64,000 nucleotides of DNA from Neurospora intermedia (GCA_037102815.1 BTPP01000002.1:620001-684000), one strand, 5' to 3'. Numbered from the stretch's first letter, positions 11,438 through 25,325 are shown. The notes: generated from the sequence alone by a model not told the origin. Translations and numbers: made by a program.

Positions 11438-14400
11438 GATATGTGGTGGCTGCTGTCCTTGTCTAGATGTGACCGTCGGTGTTTCCAAGGCGTTTGTTGC
11501 TGGGAAACTCGGAGAGAAAAGAAGGAGAAGGAGATACTCCGACTCGGGACAAACATGGTGGCATTGGACATATCTTTTGTTTTGTTGAGGTTGTCGACGG
11601 GCCAGAGATCGACAGGGACAGGGCTGCATCCAGCATCCATCCTCCAGATGCCAAGGGCCCGACCAGCTTGTTATGCGCGCCTGGGCAATGGGGTCCCAAC
11701 GTCGAGCTACTGGCTGTTCGGCTGGACCAGACGGTAGATGCAGTAGTGTAAGTGATATTAAAGGCAACAAACAAGAGACATAGGAGACCCAAAAAGGCAT
11801 TATCCGGCCCAATGTCCGTTCCTGGTCAAACTAATGCCCCGGATTTCCACTTGGATCGACAAATCTACGACATGACTAGTTGCTTCCAGTGCTTCGCTCC
11901 GGTCCCCGACAGAGTATTTTGAGAGCAAAGACTCAGGTTGGCGTATCCGGATGAGACCATCTTGGCGCCAGCTGGTATTTGGGGGTTCAAATGCTAATTT
12001 CTTTTTTTTTTTTCCAGTCATCAGTTCATGCCGAGGACACAGTTGATAAGCTACGCACTACGTAGATTGAACTGCCGAACATCTCTAGGTAGAAGGGGAC
12101 TGTTATCGACGATGAGTTTGATAGGGAAGACGTCACTTTTGGTGTTTCTTTTTTTGCATACGTTAGCAAAAAGCAAAGTAACATGATGAGCTGCGTCCTC
12201 TTTTCCTTCTGAGGACAGAATCAGGTTATAATTGTCAAGCAAAAAGCAACGAAAAGAATTTTGTGTGTGTGTGTATGTGACGTGACTGTCAAGTTTAACG
12301 GTCAAACCATCAAAGAGCTGTGACACGAAGTTATTGGGAAACTCAAAAAGCGACGCCGCATTCCAGGGGGGTTCCAGTGTGTTTGCTTGCTCCCCCCTGT
12401 CCATGGCCCCGTCTATCTCGGATGGGACCGACTCGATTTGGGGGTGTTCATCCGTTGCCTGATGTCCGATGTGCGATTGCGATGATATGATGAACGACCT
12501 GATTGACCTCAATCGTCCCGAGTTTAGATGAGACTTGGGGGGACGGGCCGAGTTTGAGTCCAAAACAGCGACAGAAGATGAGAGATGAACCGGACCTCAT
12601 TCCCGGTGGAAGGTCAATTCGAGAGACAAAGGGTCATTACACTAACACCTCGCTAGCATGTAGGTGGCGGAGAGAAGTTCCGGGAGACAAAAGGGATTTG
12701 ATGGTCCGAGTCTCCTCATCTTTCTCATGAACCGCCGCCATTTTGCACAAGCGAGCTCGAGCGAGGGTCAAAAGGTGAACAAAGCTTTGAGTTGAAATGG
12801 CTTACCCGAGACCCCTTAAGTAGGAGGCAGTGTGTATATAAGGGGGGGAGCGGTAGCCGATGTTTGAAGCTGAAGTTTGGCGAGTCGCTTGTTCTTCGCT
12901 TTTTTTTTTTTTTTTCTCTTGCTGTGATCGTCCTTTTTTTTTTTTCGTGTTGTTTCTCGGGGAATTTCTTGTCCATCACTGGAAAGGACGGGAGAAGGGA
13001 CCTCCACCTCCACCATCGATGTGCCGGGAAGTTGCTCTCGGGTCCGACTTCCTGCCAACGCGAACTAGGCAAATTGAGACGGATACAGGCATCATGCTTC
13101 GAGAGAGAAGGCGCCTCCAGCTGAACTGAACGAGGAGATGCCTGGTTGATGGGAGCCGGGAAGGAAGGAACTGAAGGGGACAACGGTAGTGAACGGGAAC
13201 TCGATAAGTCGACCAGTTGACCACTGCAGTGCACCCCTTTTCCATTCTCGGCCGGTTCGTCCCTTCTGCCTGCCCCCCCCCCCCCCGCATCGGAAAGGAT
13301 GGACTCTGGCACTTGTCAAAGCTCCACTCACAGGTACCCGCACTTTAGCTTGATCCGCGGGATCTGCATAAGCTCACTCCACCGAGGTATCATTGGTCCT
13401 TCACGGTCCTGCCTTGACCATTCTGCGCCTTTCCCTTTTGGATCATGGGCTGGCTAGAAAAGTGGAGTGCCAATCTTGGGGTTTGCAGATCCCTCAATTG
13501 GAACCGTGCAGTGCATCCGTGCGACTCCAAGGTGTGGTCGTTGAACATGCTGTGCAGTGAGCAGTGGGAAGGAGACTTGAACTTGAACAAGGTGACAGCT
13601 TGGTGGTCCTGGTAGACGGAGGTAGTCTCTCTTGTCGTCTTCATATAAAAAAACCAAGTCAACAGTCACAAACTCCCACTTCTTCTTGTGCCTTTCCTTC
13701 TGCGCACCAGAGATTAGATAATCAAGGTAGATATGCATCATGTGATTGGCCAATTGGTGAGGAGGTGGTTGGGATTTCTTGTTTTGTTTGTTGTTCCGGC
13801 CTCACCGGCGGGCCTCAAGCTTCCCTTCTTCTTCCACACTTTTTCCAGCTCTTCTGTCCACCTTCACCGACCGCCGGAGTTTCTTTGAGTCGGACGGGAC
13901 TCAAGACCCCACTTATTGATACTGGTCCCGTTCCACGGCAGAGGGCCCCACTCCCGCTTTCTTGCCTCGGCCGCCGAAAAAGCCCGCTCCAGCCTCCAGC
14001 GCCCCGTCCTTTCGGCGCCGGTCCTCTCAGCCGGTTTACCCGTGTTCCAGTCTCCGTTCTTTTCTCTTTTCCCGATTCTTGATTGCCCCTTTTTTTTTCT
14101 CTCTTTTAAATTTTATTCCCGTCTATCCGGGTCCTGGAATCACCAATTTGCATATTCCCCCGCCTTCAGTTCGGTATCTAGAGTGCTGGACCCTGCCCGG
14201 GCGTACCTTATCCAAAACTGTGAGGTATGTAATGATAGGGACAGCATGGTCAAGGTCAAGGTCAGCTTGGATCGGTCAGTTCTGTGTGATCAATCCGAAC
14301 CATGTCGTCGGCGACCTCGATCGTTGGCCAGTTCGGATCTCGAGATAGGAGTACCGCCGATACAGTATAAACCCCCTGTTTGCTGGTGACTAAACGACTT

Positions 14401-15759
14401 GTTTGTACCGTCTATTGGTGTAAGCTCCGCAAAAAAAGAGACATGGATGTCATGTGAATGTTACGGTGTACGGAACCCGAGCATTCGGACCAAGCATTCG
14501 GGATGCAACGTCGAGTATCTTGTTTGTACAACGAACGACTCAGCTGCCCAGCAAAAGGGCCGCTTTCACTCCGACTGTCGGGGTTTGGAGTTGGAGTTGG
14601 AGTTGGAGATGGAGCTGGAGTTGAAAGACAGGGCATCATCTCTCCTCTCGTCAGCCATCATCATCACCTGCCTGCCACCGCAAGACATGGAGACCACATG
14701 GGGAACGTGATATCGACACCGACTCGTTAGTCGTTGTGCTGTTGCCAAGGCAAAAGACAGCCCGGCCTCTTCTTATACTGTTTCCAGGGGTCTGAGCTCT
14801 CAGCTTGTCCCACCCCGTTCACCGCCCTGTAAAACAAGGTTCCCCAGACCGTCCCAATAAACAACGCCAACGATGTCTTGAGGCTACCGAAAACACTCAA
14901 GTCAGTACACTAGCACAATGCCCAGAAAATATTATCCGACTAGGCGCCGCATCCCAAACGGTAAAACTAAAATGCCACGGCGTCTTGTCTTGTCTACCAG
15001 CCGCATACACTACAAGGACGTCTTCGTCGATCCGGCATGCGCACGAGTTGACGGTCCGTGCGAGACAAGGTCTTGGAGAGACGGGTTCGTGACGGGATGG
15101 GAATGCACAACACCAAAGCACCAAGGGAGACCTACCTATTGATACACTAGATACAAAGCAAGCAGGTCTCACGCAAGCAACACGCACACATATACACTAT
15201 ATCCGCCCTGTAGTGTGAAACATTTGCACGCAACGTAACCTCCCCACAGAAAAATGCGGCCAAGACTTTGCTCTTGTCGAACTCGAGGAACACGTGTAGA
15301 TCCCGAACGCGTAGTACACGCACACCAAGTACAGATACCATGAACTATGGTGAGTGGACTTTCTGCACCGTCCTGGATGCCCTGGATTCGAGGTCCCCGG
15401 AGTTGGGGTCCCCCATGATCTTGTACCTTGACTAATCGGCGGAGTATCATGGGCGGTCCACACCACGCCACCCTAAAGAACCTCATCCCCCCACTCGGCC
15501 TCGATCGGATTCCCATCCAAGCCAAGCAGATAACGGGATAGCAAGTCGTGGACAGCACCATGCAAGCTGGCGGACCTGCCTTAGAGGCAGACTACACAGT
15601 CCATGACGGTGTCAACCATGGGTTCTCTAATGATCTTATCCTTTTTCAGCTTGGTATACACCACTGTTGCATCGTTAAGCATCACCAAGGGGGCGGCGAG
15701 TTGCTTCCTTGAAGGAGATCGGATTCACCAGGCCGGGGCCGAGACATCCACAGACACAT

Positions 15760-15762
<3 letters not shown>

Positions 15763-15793
<31 letters not shown>
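15763..15793. repeat. (CA)n microsatellite
   Basis: About fifteen uninterrupted AC dinucleotides, roughly 300 bp upstream of the PKS start codon. Confidence 0.9.
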
Positions 15794-15795
<2 letters not shown>

Positions 15796-16062
15796 ACCTG
15801 CCTCTAATACTTAACTCTTGTCTCATCCCGCTTCCCCAGGGAGAGACACGTACCTAGTTTTGCCCTCACATACGTCTATCCAAGATACCCTTTTCCCTCC
15901 CCCACGCTTGTGCCTTTCATCATCCTCCCATTAGTTGTAGGCATATTTTATACTTTGTCGTTTTTTTTAAAGACTGACGACGTTGACGAAACGACCTCAT
16001 ATTATCATCGTGTTAACGAACCATACGAACGACTCTTACGACCCCCTCTTAATTACTATATA

Positions 16063-16082
16063 CCCCCCCCCCCCCCCCCCCC
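16063..16082 (+). promoter_or_regulatory. C20 homopolymer in the PKS leader
   Basis: Twenty consecutive C residues end 17 nt before the PKS ATG. If it is transcribed it lies in the 5' leader, where length change by slippage could alter translation. The function is inference. Confidence 0.5.
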
Positions 16083-16099
16083 TTCACACACATATCATA

Positions 16100-19000
16100 A
16101 TGGATTCCAACATGCCTATTGCCATTATTGGCATGAGCTGCCGATTCGCTGGCGATGTCGACAGTCCGTCCAAGCTCTGGGATCTTTTGGCTCAGGGAAA
16201 GAGTGCGTGGTCGGAGATTCCCAAGGATCGGTTCAATATCGATGGATTCCACCACCCCAACTTTGAGAAGCTTAATGGTGTATGTCTCGTGTTTACCTGA
16301 TGAAGAAAAAAGGAAAAGTGACAAGCTAACATGCCCCCATAGACAAATGTAATAGGCGGCCACTTTATGAAGGAGGATGTTGGCCTATTTGATGCGCACT
16401 TCTTTAACCTTTCTGCCGAGACTGCTGCTGCTTTGGACCCCCAGTTCCGTCTGCAGCTCGAGTCAACATATGAGGCCCTTGAGAGCGGTAGGTTTTTTTC
16501 TACTTCATTTCCAAGCCAGATGAATGCCAAAACTGACGCCAAACAGCGGGTATCACTCTTCAGGATGTGGCTGGCTCCAACACGTCGGTCTACGCCGGCT
16601 CCTTCTTCCGGGACTACCACGAGAGCTTGATCCGTGACCCCGACACACTCCCCCGCTTCCTCCTCATGGGCACCGGCGCCGCTATGGCCTCCAACCGTCT
16701 CTCCCACTTCTTCGACCTCCGCGGGCCCAGTATGTCGGTCGACACGGGCTGCTCCACCACCCTCACAGCGCTTCACCAGGCCTGCCAGAGCTTGCGTTCG
16801 GGCGAATCCACCATGTCCATTGTGGGCGGCGCCAACATCATGTTCAACCCCGACATGTTCCTCGCCATGTCCTCCATGACGCTCATCTCCAAGGACGGCC
16901 GGTCGTGGGCGTTTGACAGCCGCGCCAACGGCTACGGCCGCGGCGAGGGATCGGCCACGGTCATTCTCAAGCCCCTTGACGCTGCTCTACGCGACGGCGA
17001 CCCCATCCGCGCCGTTATCCGCGACAGCGGCATCAACCAGGACGGCAAGACCGAGACCATTACCACGCCCAGCGGCGAGGCGCAGGAGGCCTTGATCCGC
17101 GCCTGCTATGAGCGCGCAGGCCTCGATCCGGGACAGACGACGTACTTTGAGGCGCACGGAACGGGTACTCCGACGGGCGATCCAATCGAGGTGAAAGCCA
17201 TCGCTAGGGTGTTCAAGGACTCGCGCAAGGGCAACGGCGAGGACGCGCTGCTGCGTATCGGGTCCGTCAAGACCAACATTGGTCACACCGAGACGGCTTC
17301 GGGCGTGGCGGCCATCATCAAGGTGGCGTTGGCGCTAGAAAGGGGCCAGATCCCGCCGAGTGTCAACTTTGAGAAGCCGAATGCTAAGCTGAGTTTGGAC
17401 GAGTGGAAGCTCAAAGTGCCCACCGAGCTGGAGGAGTGGGTGGGCAAGGACGGCATCCGGCGGGCCAGCATTAACAATTTCGGCTATGGCGGGTCGAATG
17501 CGCACGTAATTATGGAGGATTACAGCAGCTACCTCGCCACGACTCAGCGGCCCAAGGCGCTACCTCTGACGAATGGCGCTGGCGCTGGCCACCACCACAA
17601 CCACCACCATCACCACCACCAACACACCGATAGCGGAATTGTCATTGACGACGACTTCCACGGCAACGGCAACAATGGCGACCACCACTCCAAGGTCTTC
17701 CTCCTCTCCGCCAAAGACGAAAAAGCCACGGAGCGCATGATCGCCAACCTCAAGACGTACCTCCACCAGCAAAAGTCCAACACCCACTCCAAGATCGCCG
17801 AAAATGCCCTCCTCTCCAACCTCGCCCACACCCTCTGCGACCGCCGCACCCTCTTCCCCTGGACCGCCACCTTCTCGGGCGCCTCCCTCGACTCCCTCAT
17901 CCGCACCCTCGACTCAGGCCGCGTCAAGCCCACCAAGGCCTCGGCCCAGCCACCGCGCATCGGCTTCGTCTTCACCGGCCAAGGCGCCCAATGGTGGGCC
18001 ATGGGCAAGGAGCTCATCGACGCCTACCCCATCTTCAAGGCCGCCTTGCTCGACTGCGACGTCCAGCTCAAGAAACTCGGTGCCACTTGGAACATGTGTG
18101 AAGAGCTGTCGCGCGATGCCGAGACCAGCAAGGTCAACCAGCTCGATTACAGCACGCCCGTGTGCGTCGCCGTGCAGATTGCCTTGGTCGAACTGCTCAA
18201 GGCGTGGGGCATCAAGCCGACGGCTGTCACTTCCCACTCGTCGGGCGAGATTGCTGCTGCTTATGCTGCTGGCGCGCTGGACTTGGCGAGCGCCATGGCC
18301 ATTGCGTTTGCCAGAGGAGGGTTGGCTAGCGAGGGTAACCGCCAGTTTGCGAGGAAGGGAGGCATGATGGCTGTTGGGTTGGGACGTCAGGAGGCCGAGA
18401 AGTACCTCCCTAGAGTTACCCAGGGCCAGGTGGTCGTGGCCTGCGAGAACTCGCCGACGAGCTCAACCTTGTCGGGTGATGTCGAGGGTTTGATTGAGCT
18501 GGAGCAGATCATGAAGGAGGAGAACATCTTTGCCAGACGGCTGAAAGTTGACGCGGCCTGGCATTCGCATCACATGGAGGCTGTCGCTGATGCGTACTAC
18601 GCGTCTATGGATAAGAAGGTCAAGCCGGCCAAGAGCAAGCTGGACATGATCTTCTCTTCTCCTTGCACCGGCAAGCGGATGGACAAGGTCAACGAGATCG
18701 GCAGCCCGGGACACTGGGTGCGCTCGTTGACGGGCTGTGTCCGGTTTGTGGATGCGTTCCGCAGCATGGTCTTTGCCGAGGAGGGTGCGACTGAGCCGAC
18801 GGTTGATATGGTGATCGAGGTTGGTCCGCACGCGGCGCTATCGGGTCCCATCCAGGATATCTTGGGCATGCCCCAGTTCAAGGGGGTTACGATCCCGTAT
18901 GGCAGCTGCTTGATTCGCAAGAAGAGCGCGGTTGATACCATGCAGGATTTGGTCGGCGACCTGGTTCGCAAGGGGTATCCTGTCAACCTCAAGGCTGTCA

Positions 19001-22000
19001 ACTTTCCCTTGGGCATGGAGGGTGTCAAGGTGTTGACTGACTTGCCTGCTTACCCCTGGAATCACTCGACCAAGCACTGGATTGAGCCGCGCTTCAACAG
19101 GGCCCTCAGACAGCGTTCCGAGGCTCCTCATGATTTGCTCGGCTCGCTGGTCCTGGGCTGTGATCCTAGTGCTCCTACTTGGCGTCACATTGTTCGTCTC
19201 GGTGACCTCCCTTGGGTCAAAGACCATTGTGTTCAGGGCAACATGATCTATCCCGCTGCTGGATACATTGCCATGGCTGTTGAGGGCATGCAGCGCTTCG
19301 CTTCTCGTCAAGCGGGCGACAAGAAGATTGCTGGCTACCAGCTTCGTGATGTTGACATTCTCAACGCTCTGGTTGTTCCCGAGACGAGCGAGGGTATCGA
19401 GATGCAGCTCTCTCTTCGCCCCGGCAGTGAGAGGGATCTTTCCACCAAGGGATGGACCGAGTTTACTGTTCAGTCCGTCAACTTGGACAACAAGTGGACT
19501 GATCACTGCAAGGGCTTGATCTGCGTCCAGTTCGGCGCTGCTCCCAAGCACGCCGTCAACCAGCCTACCCAGGACTCCCACTATCGCATCCGTATCAACC
19601 CCAACGACATCTGGGCTGGCATGCGCTCGGGTGGTATCAACCATGGCCCCATCTTCCGCAACATGAAGAGCATTCGTGCCCGTAGCAAGCAGTCCGTCAC
19701 CACCTTCACCGTGGCCGACACCAAGTCCGTCATGCCCAAGCAGCACGAGCATGCCCATGTCATCCACCCCACGACTCTGGACTCGGTCTTCCAAGCCGCG
19801 TATACTGCTGCCCCTGGCGCTGGTGGCAAGAACCAAACCCCCAAGGTTCCTCGCTCCATCAGCAAGCTCTGGATCTCCCACGACATCAGCAAGCAAGCCG
19901 GCCACGACTTCAAGGCCTACGCCAACCTCGATCACGCCGACGACCAATCCACCAAGACTGCTCTCCGCGTCGTCGATGATGCTGCAGAGGCTCCCGTACC
20001 TGTCATTTCCATCGACGGCTTTGTCTGCCAATCCATCGGCAACGCCCCCACCGCCGCCGACGAGCCCTGGGAAGCCGACAAGTTCACCACCACCCACTGG
20101 GCGCCCGACGTGACCTTCCTCAAGGACGCCTTCCTCAAGAAGCAGCTCGGCAGCCAAATCACGCCCGAGGAGGCCGAGATCCTCATGGACCTCCGCAAGG
20201 CATGCATGTACTACATCTACGACGCCCTCCGCGACCTCACCCCCGAGGACATCAAGAAGCTCGAGTGGTACCACAAGAAGTTCTACATCTGGATGCGTCT
20301 GCAGGCCGACTTGGCGCGCGCCAACGAGCTGGGACCCGATAGCAGCAAATGGGCCAACGCCACGCTGAACGAGAAGGCTCTCCTGCTGGAGAAGGTCAAG
20401 ATGAGTAGCACCAACGGTGAGATGGTGTACCGCCTTGGTCCGCAGATCGTGCCCATCTTGAGAGGAGAGATCACTGCCCTCGAGGTGATGCTCGAGCAGA
20501 ACTTGCTGTCCCGCTACTACCTCGAAGGCCTCAAATGGGGTCGGGCCAACGCCAAGCTGGGCGAAATGGTCCGCCACTACGCGCACAAGAACCCCCACGC
20601 GAAGATGATTGAGATTGGTGGCGGTACCGGCGGTGCCACGGCCCATGTCCTCAACGCCATCGGCACTGCCGACGATGGGCTGGGCCCTCGCGCTGCTAGC
20701 TACGACTTCACCGATGTGTCGTCGGGCTTCTTCGAGGCGGCCAAGGAAAAGTTCCAGCCGTGGAAGGACCTGATGCGCTTCAAGAAGCTCAACATCGAGC
20801 AGGATCCTGCGTCGCAAGGGTTCGAGGAAGGAACGTACGATGTGGTGATCGCTTGCCAGGTTCTGCACGCGACCAAGTCGATGGATAACACGATGAAGAA
20901 TGTTCGCAAGCTCCTCAAGCCCGGCGGTAAGCTGTTCATCATGGAGACGACCCAGGACCAGATGGATGTCCAGTTTGTGTTTGGTTTCCTTTCCGGGTGG
21001 TGGTTGAGCGAGGAGGAGGAGCGCAAGTTCAGCCCGTCGCTTTCCGTGCCCATGTGGGATCGCGTCTTGCATCGCACTGGCTTCCGCGGTGTCGAGGCGG
21101 AGATCAGGGATGTCGAGCATGATGAGCTTTATGCGTTTAGCGTCATGAGCTCGACGGCTGCGGCTAGTGCTCCCGTGTTTGACTTTGATATCACCTTTGT
21201 CACGGCCAGCAACCAGATCCCCGAGGTGTGGTTGGATAAGCTGAGGGTGTCGATTGGGTTGTTGACTTGCTCGGTGCCAACTGTCAAGAGTCTCGAGGAG
21301 GTCACTGTCGATGGAAACGATGTTTGCGTCTTCCTCGATGATCCCAAGAACCCCGTCCTGGCGGACCCGAGCAAGGCGCAGTTCAGTGGTGTCAGAGACA
21401 TGTGCACTCGCGCCAAGGGCCTGCTTTGGTTGACGCAGGGCGGCGCCGATGAGTGCGATCAGCCTCTGGCCTCGCTCGCTGCTGGATTCCTCCGCTCCTT
21501 GAGGCAGGAGTACTCCGGCAAGCGTCTAGCGACACTCGATCTCGACCCGACCCAGGACATGTGGTCCGAGACTTCCATCACCACCATCACCGAGGTGTTC
21601 CGCAAGTTGTTCGACTACTCGATCAACGAAGCCGGCAGCGACTACGAGTTCGCCGAGCGCGAGGGAGCCGTCAAGATCCCCCGCTACATCAAGGACGTGA
21701 CGCGCAACTCGGCCGTCTTCAAGCAGCAGCAGGCCACCACCCAGCCCGAAGCCGAGATGCAGCCCTTCATCCAGCCCGACCGTCCCCTGCGTCTAACCAT
21801 TGGCACCGCCGGCTTGCTTGACACACTCAAGTTCGTCGACGATCCGACTGCGTCTGACCCTCTTCCCGAGGACTTTGTCGAAGTCGAGCCGCGCGCCTTT
21901 GGCGTCAACTTCCGCGACGTCATGGTCGCCATGGGCCAGCTCAAGTCCAACACCATGGGCTACGACTGCGCCGGCGTTATCACACGTGTCGGTCCCGCCG

Positions 22001-23967
22001 CCGCTGCTGAAGGGTACACAGTCGGCGACCGCGTCTCCGTTTTGCTCAGAGGTCACTACGCCAGCAAGACGCGCATCCACTGGACTAGTGCTGTCAAGAT
22101 CCCCGATACGATGACGTTTGAGACGGCCGCTAGCTTGCCGACGCAGTACGTCGCTGCTTACGTTTCCTTGTATGACACTGCTCGTCTGCAAAAGGGCGAG
22201 TCGGTCCTCATCCATGCTGCCACGGGCGGTGTCGGTCAAGCGGCGGTGATGATGGCGCAGCGCGTGGGCGCCGAGGTGTTTGTGACTGTTGGCACGGACG
22301 AGAAGCGCGAGTTTGTTATGAAGCACTACGGTATTGCGGCCGACCACATCTTTTCCTCGCGCGATACTTCCTTCGCTGCAGGCGTGATGGCCATGACCAA
22401 GGGCCGGGGCGTGGATGTGGTGCTTAACTCGCTGGCTGGCACTCTGTTGCAGGAGTCGTTCAACTGCTTGGCTCCCTTTGGCCGCTTCGTGGAGATTGGC
22501 AAGCGCGATCTGGAGCAGAACAGCAGTCTGGCGATGGAGGCCTTCACGCGGGCGGTGTCATACACGAGCATTGATGTGATTACACTAGGAGAGTACAAGA
22601 AGATGGAGACAAACCGGATGATGAAGGACATTATCCACTTGGTTGGCAACGGGGAGTTGCGGGTAGTTGAGCCGATCACAGTTTATCCCGTCGGAGAGAT
22701 TGAGAAGGCCTTCAGGTTGATGCAGGCCGGCAAGCACATGGGCAAGATCGTGTTGGCTGCCTCCGAGGAGACCTTGGTGCCGGTGCTCCCCCGTATCTCA
22801 ACCAACACCGTCTCTCTCCGCTCCGACGCCTCCTACCTCGTCGTCGGCGGCTTCGGCGGTCTCGGCCGCTCCATCTGCTCCTGGCTCGCCGAGCACGGAG
22901 CCAAGAACCTCGTGGTGGTCTCCCGCAACGCCAAAGCCGACAAGCTCGCCCAGCTACAGACCGAACTCAACCATGTCTCCAAGGGCGTCAAAGTCACCGC
23001 CATCAGCTGCGACATCTCCAACATGGCTGTCCTTACCAAGGCCCTCGACTGCGTCGAGCGCGGCGTGCCACCCATCCGCGGCATCATCCACGGCGGCATG
23101 GAACTGCGCGACTCCGTCCTCGAACACATGAAACTAGAAGATCACAAGGCCGCTCTGGCGCCTAAGCTCAACGGCTCCTGGAACTTGCACCAGTATTTCT
23201 CTTCTACCAAGGAGACGAAAGAAAATCTAGACTTCTACATCATGCTCTCCTCCCTCGTCGGCATCGTCGGCTTCGCTTCCCAATCCAACTACTCCGCAGG
23301 CGGTACCTTCCAAGACAGCCTCGCCACCCACCGCGTCGCTAACGGTCTTCCCGGTGTCTCGCTCGATTTGCCCGTCGTCAAATCCGTCGGGTACCTCGCT
23401 GACCACCCCGACTCGGAAAAGACCATTGACTCTCTCAAGCGGCACGGCTTCACTGCCCTCGCTGAAGACGAAGTCCTAGCAGCCCTTGGCTCTGCGATTC
23501 AAACCCCCTTCGCAGGCACCCTCACCCTCGGTCTCAACTGCGGACCGTCCGCGCAACCCTCTCCCGATTCGCCCCTCGCGCGCGACGCCCGTTTCGCACA
23601 GCTTAAACACCGCGCTGTGAAATCCTCCTCTACCACCACCACCGCAGCTGCTGCAACAGGGGATTTATCCAGTCTTCTGTCGAACGCTACAACCATCGAA
23701 GAAGCAGTGACTCACACGCTGGAAGCCATCACCAAGAAATTGCAAGATATCTTCATGATTGCCGACGCAAGCGAAATCAACCCCGAGTTGTCACCCGCAG
23801 AGTTTGGCGTGGATAGTCTGGTGGCGGTGGAGTTAAGGAATATGCTGAGTATGAAGGCGGGCAGCGAGATGAGCATCTTTGAGATTATGCAGTGTGGGAG
23901 CTTGAGGGGGTTGGCGGGGGTGGTGGTGGGGAAGAGTGGGTTTGTTGATGATGGGTTGAAGGAGTAG
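16100..23967 (+). CDS. Highly reducing type I polyketide synthase
   Basis: Three exons: 16100-16279, 16343-16487 and 16547-23967. Introns have GTATGT/GTAGGT donors, GCTAAC and ACTGAC branch sites and AG acceptors, giving 2581 aa. Domains in order: KS (Cys177 in DTGCST, His312 in EAHGTGT, His355 in NIGHTE), AT (GQGAQ near 586; Ser673 in SHSSGE), DH (His1002, Asp1187), C-methyltransferase (EIGGGTGG from 1464), ER (NFRDVM near 1896; GGVGQAA from 2002), KR (GGFGGLG from 2209; Tyr2357), and a single ACP (Ser2532 in GVDSL). All catalytic residues expected for a fully reducing, methylating iterative synthase are present, so it should make a reduced, branched chain from malonyl-CoA. There is no thioesterase or other release domain, so a trans factor is needed. 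A His-rich, low-complexity linker lies between KS and AT (about residues 455-490). The start follows a CATAATGG context. From memory it matches the N. crassa pks near NCU04865 (pks-3); unverified. Confidence 0.96.
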
Positions 23968-23974
23968 TGTAGGA

Positions 23975-24007
23975 TGCCTACCTACCTACCTACCTACCTA
24001 CCTACCT
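23975..24007. repeat. (CTAC)n microsatellite at PKS 3' end
   Basis: About eight CTAC units begin within 10 nt of the PKS stop codon, so they are probably transcribed in the 3' UTR. Confidence 0.85.
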
Positions 24008-25225
24008 CTACGGATACTACGATGATGATGTTTACAGTGTTCACAGTGGTGATGGTTACAGAGAAGTAAGCAAAGTGGCCGGTGAACGGTGAACTCGGTG
24101 AATGGTGAACGGTGAGCTCGGTGAGCTTTGAACATGGACATGGACATGAACATGGGAGGTGGAACACTGTCGTGCAGGAATCGGGAATAACCGGAAAACA
24201 TTGAGAGTTCCAGTCGCGATTCCGAAATCGGCGCGGGACCCCGGCCGGGACAATGGTGTGAGCAGAGCAGAGCAGAGCAGAGCAGAGTTCTTGGGGGGAA
24301 AGCGGTGGGAAGAAAGAAAGACATTGAGACGAGGGTGACATGGGGGAGGAAAATGTCACCGCCGGTCCAGTCTCATCGATGAGATGCAGTGATCTGCGGT
24401 TAGGGGGGGGGGAATGGATGGATGGATGATACCCCACTGGGGACAGAATAGTGGAGAAGTGGAAAGGGGACGGGACTCGCTGGCCGAGTTCAATCCAGTG
24501 AACAGCAACTCTGAGCATACATGTATTGGCGTTTCTGTATTTGGTCAATTTATCTGCTTTTGTTTTGCACTGCTTGCATATTTTGGTTGAGAGTTATGCT
24601 ATGCTATGTTAATTCTGCGCGAATTTCAAATGTTTGGACAACAATCCTGTTCTCGTTGATGTTCGTTGACTGCCCTGCTCTTGATAAGTAAGTGACGAAA
24701 TTCGGCATCGCTGGACCTTCCTTCCTTGCAAGTCTCGTGTTTTTTACCTTTTTTACCTCAGGTATTGCTCGTGTGATCTCTGGTCCCTCTAGAGCTACTT
24801 TGGTAGAATGAATGAATGAGGAACATTGCAGTGCAGATGAGAAGACGGGAGGGGAGTGAGAACCTTGATGGCCTCGCTGGCTAGGTAGGTACGTCTAGTG
24901 TAGGTGATGTGCACTGTGCACTGTGCACTGCTGCGGGACAGGACACAACGGAAACATGAAGGACATCGATCATTCCGCACTACACTCCGTCGATCACTCA
25001 TTGCCAAGGTGTCATTCTGCTGCCCCACTGGAGCTGAGCTGAGGTGAATACACTGTACGCTGTACTCGTCTGGGTACCTTGGGTAGGAACAATGATGAGG
25101 TTGATGGGGTTGTTTGAGAGAGAGGGAGAGATGATAGAGGTAATGGAGAAAAACCTACCTCTAAGCACTGTGATCACATGCCTTGAAACATTTTCCTCTC
25201 AATCTCTCAATGGATGGCTAGAGGT

Positions 25226-25325
25226 AGCTGGGTAGCTGGGTAGCTGGGTAGGTAGGTATGTAGGTAGGTAGGTAGGTTTGTACGCTAGGTACCTCTAGGT
25301 AGTAGGTAGGTAGGTAGGTATGTAG
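25226..25325. repeat. TAGG/CTGGG microsatellite cluster
   Basis: Runs of GTAGCTGG then TAGGTAGG, interrupted by a TACCTCTAGGTA motif. Confidence 0.8.

Larger units (their letters stand above)
11438..16099. other. Long divergent intergenic region upstream of SDR and PKS
   Basis: 4.7 kb without a supportable gene. It contains T-tracts at about 12000-12012 and 12900-12945, a C14 run at 13273-13286, and pyrimidine-rich DNA at 13830-14130. Long leaders and upstream regulatory regions are normal in Neurospora, and this one should hold the promoters of both the SDR (minus) and the PKS (plus). Frames of 100-195 aa here (12051-12563, 12725-13312, 13564-14082) are low-complexity or unremarkable and overlap each other on both strands. 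Confidence 0.4.

Noticed and set aside
11438-11812. Extension of the SDR frame to 11812 with a hydrophobic start
   Set aside because: Open by chance; ATG context is weak, composition changes, and the protein would not match an SDR. The 11437 or 10663 starts are better.
12051-12563. A 170-codon minus-strand frame
   Set aside because: No domain, no splice support, and a TGTG repeat within; treated as chance.
18838-21120. A 760-codon minus-strand frame opposite the PKS
   Set aside because: Shadow of the GC-rich PKS exon; its composition is the complement of PKS codons and no domain is visible.
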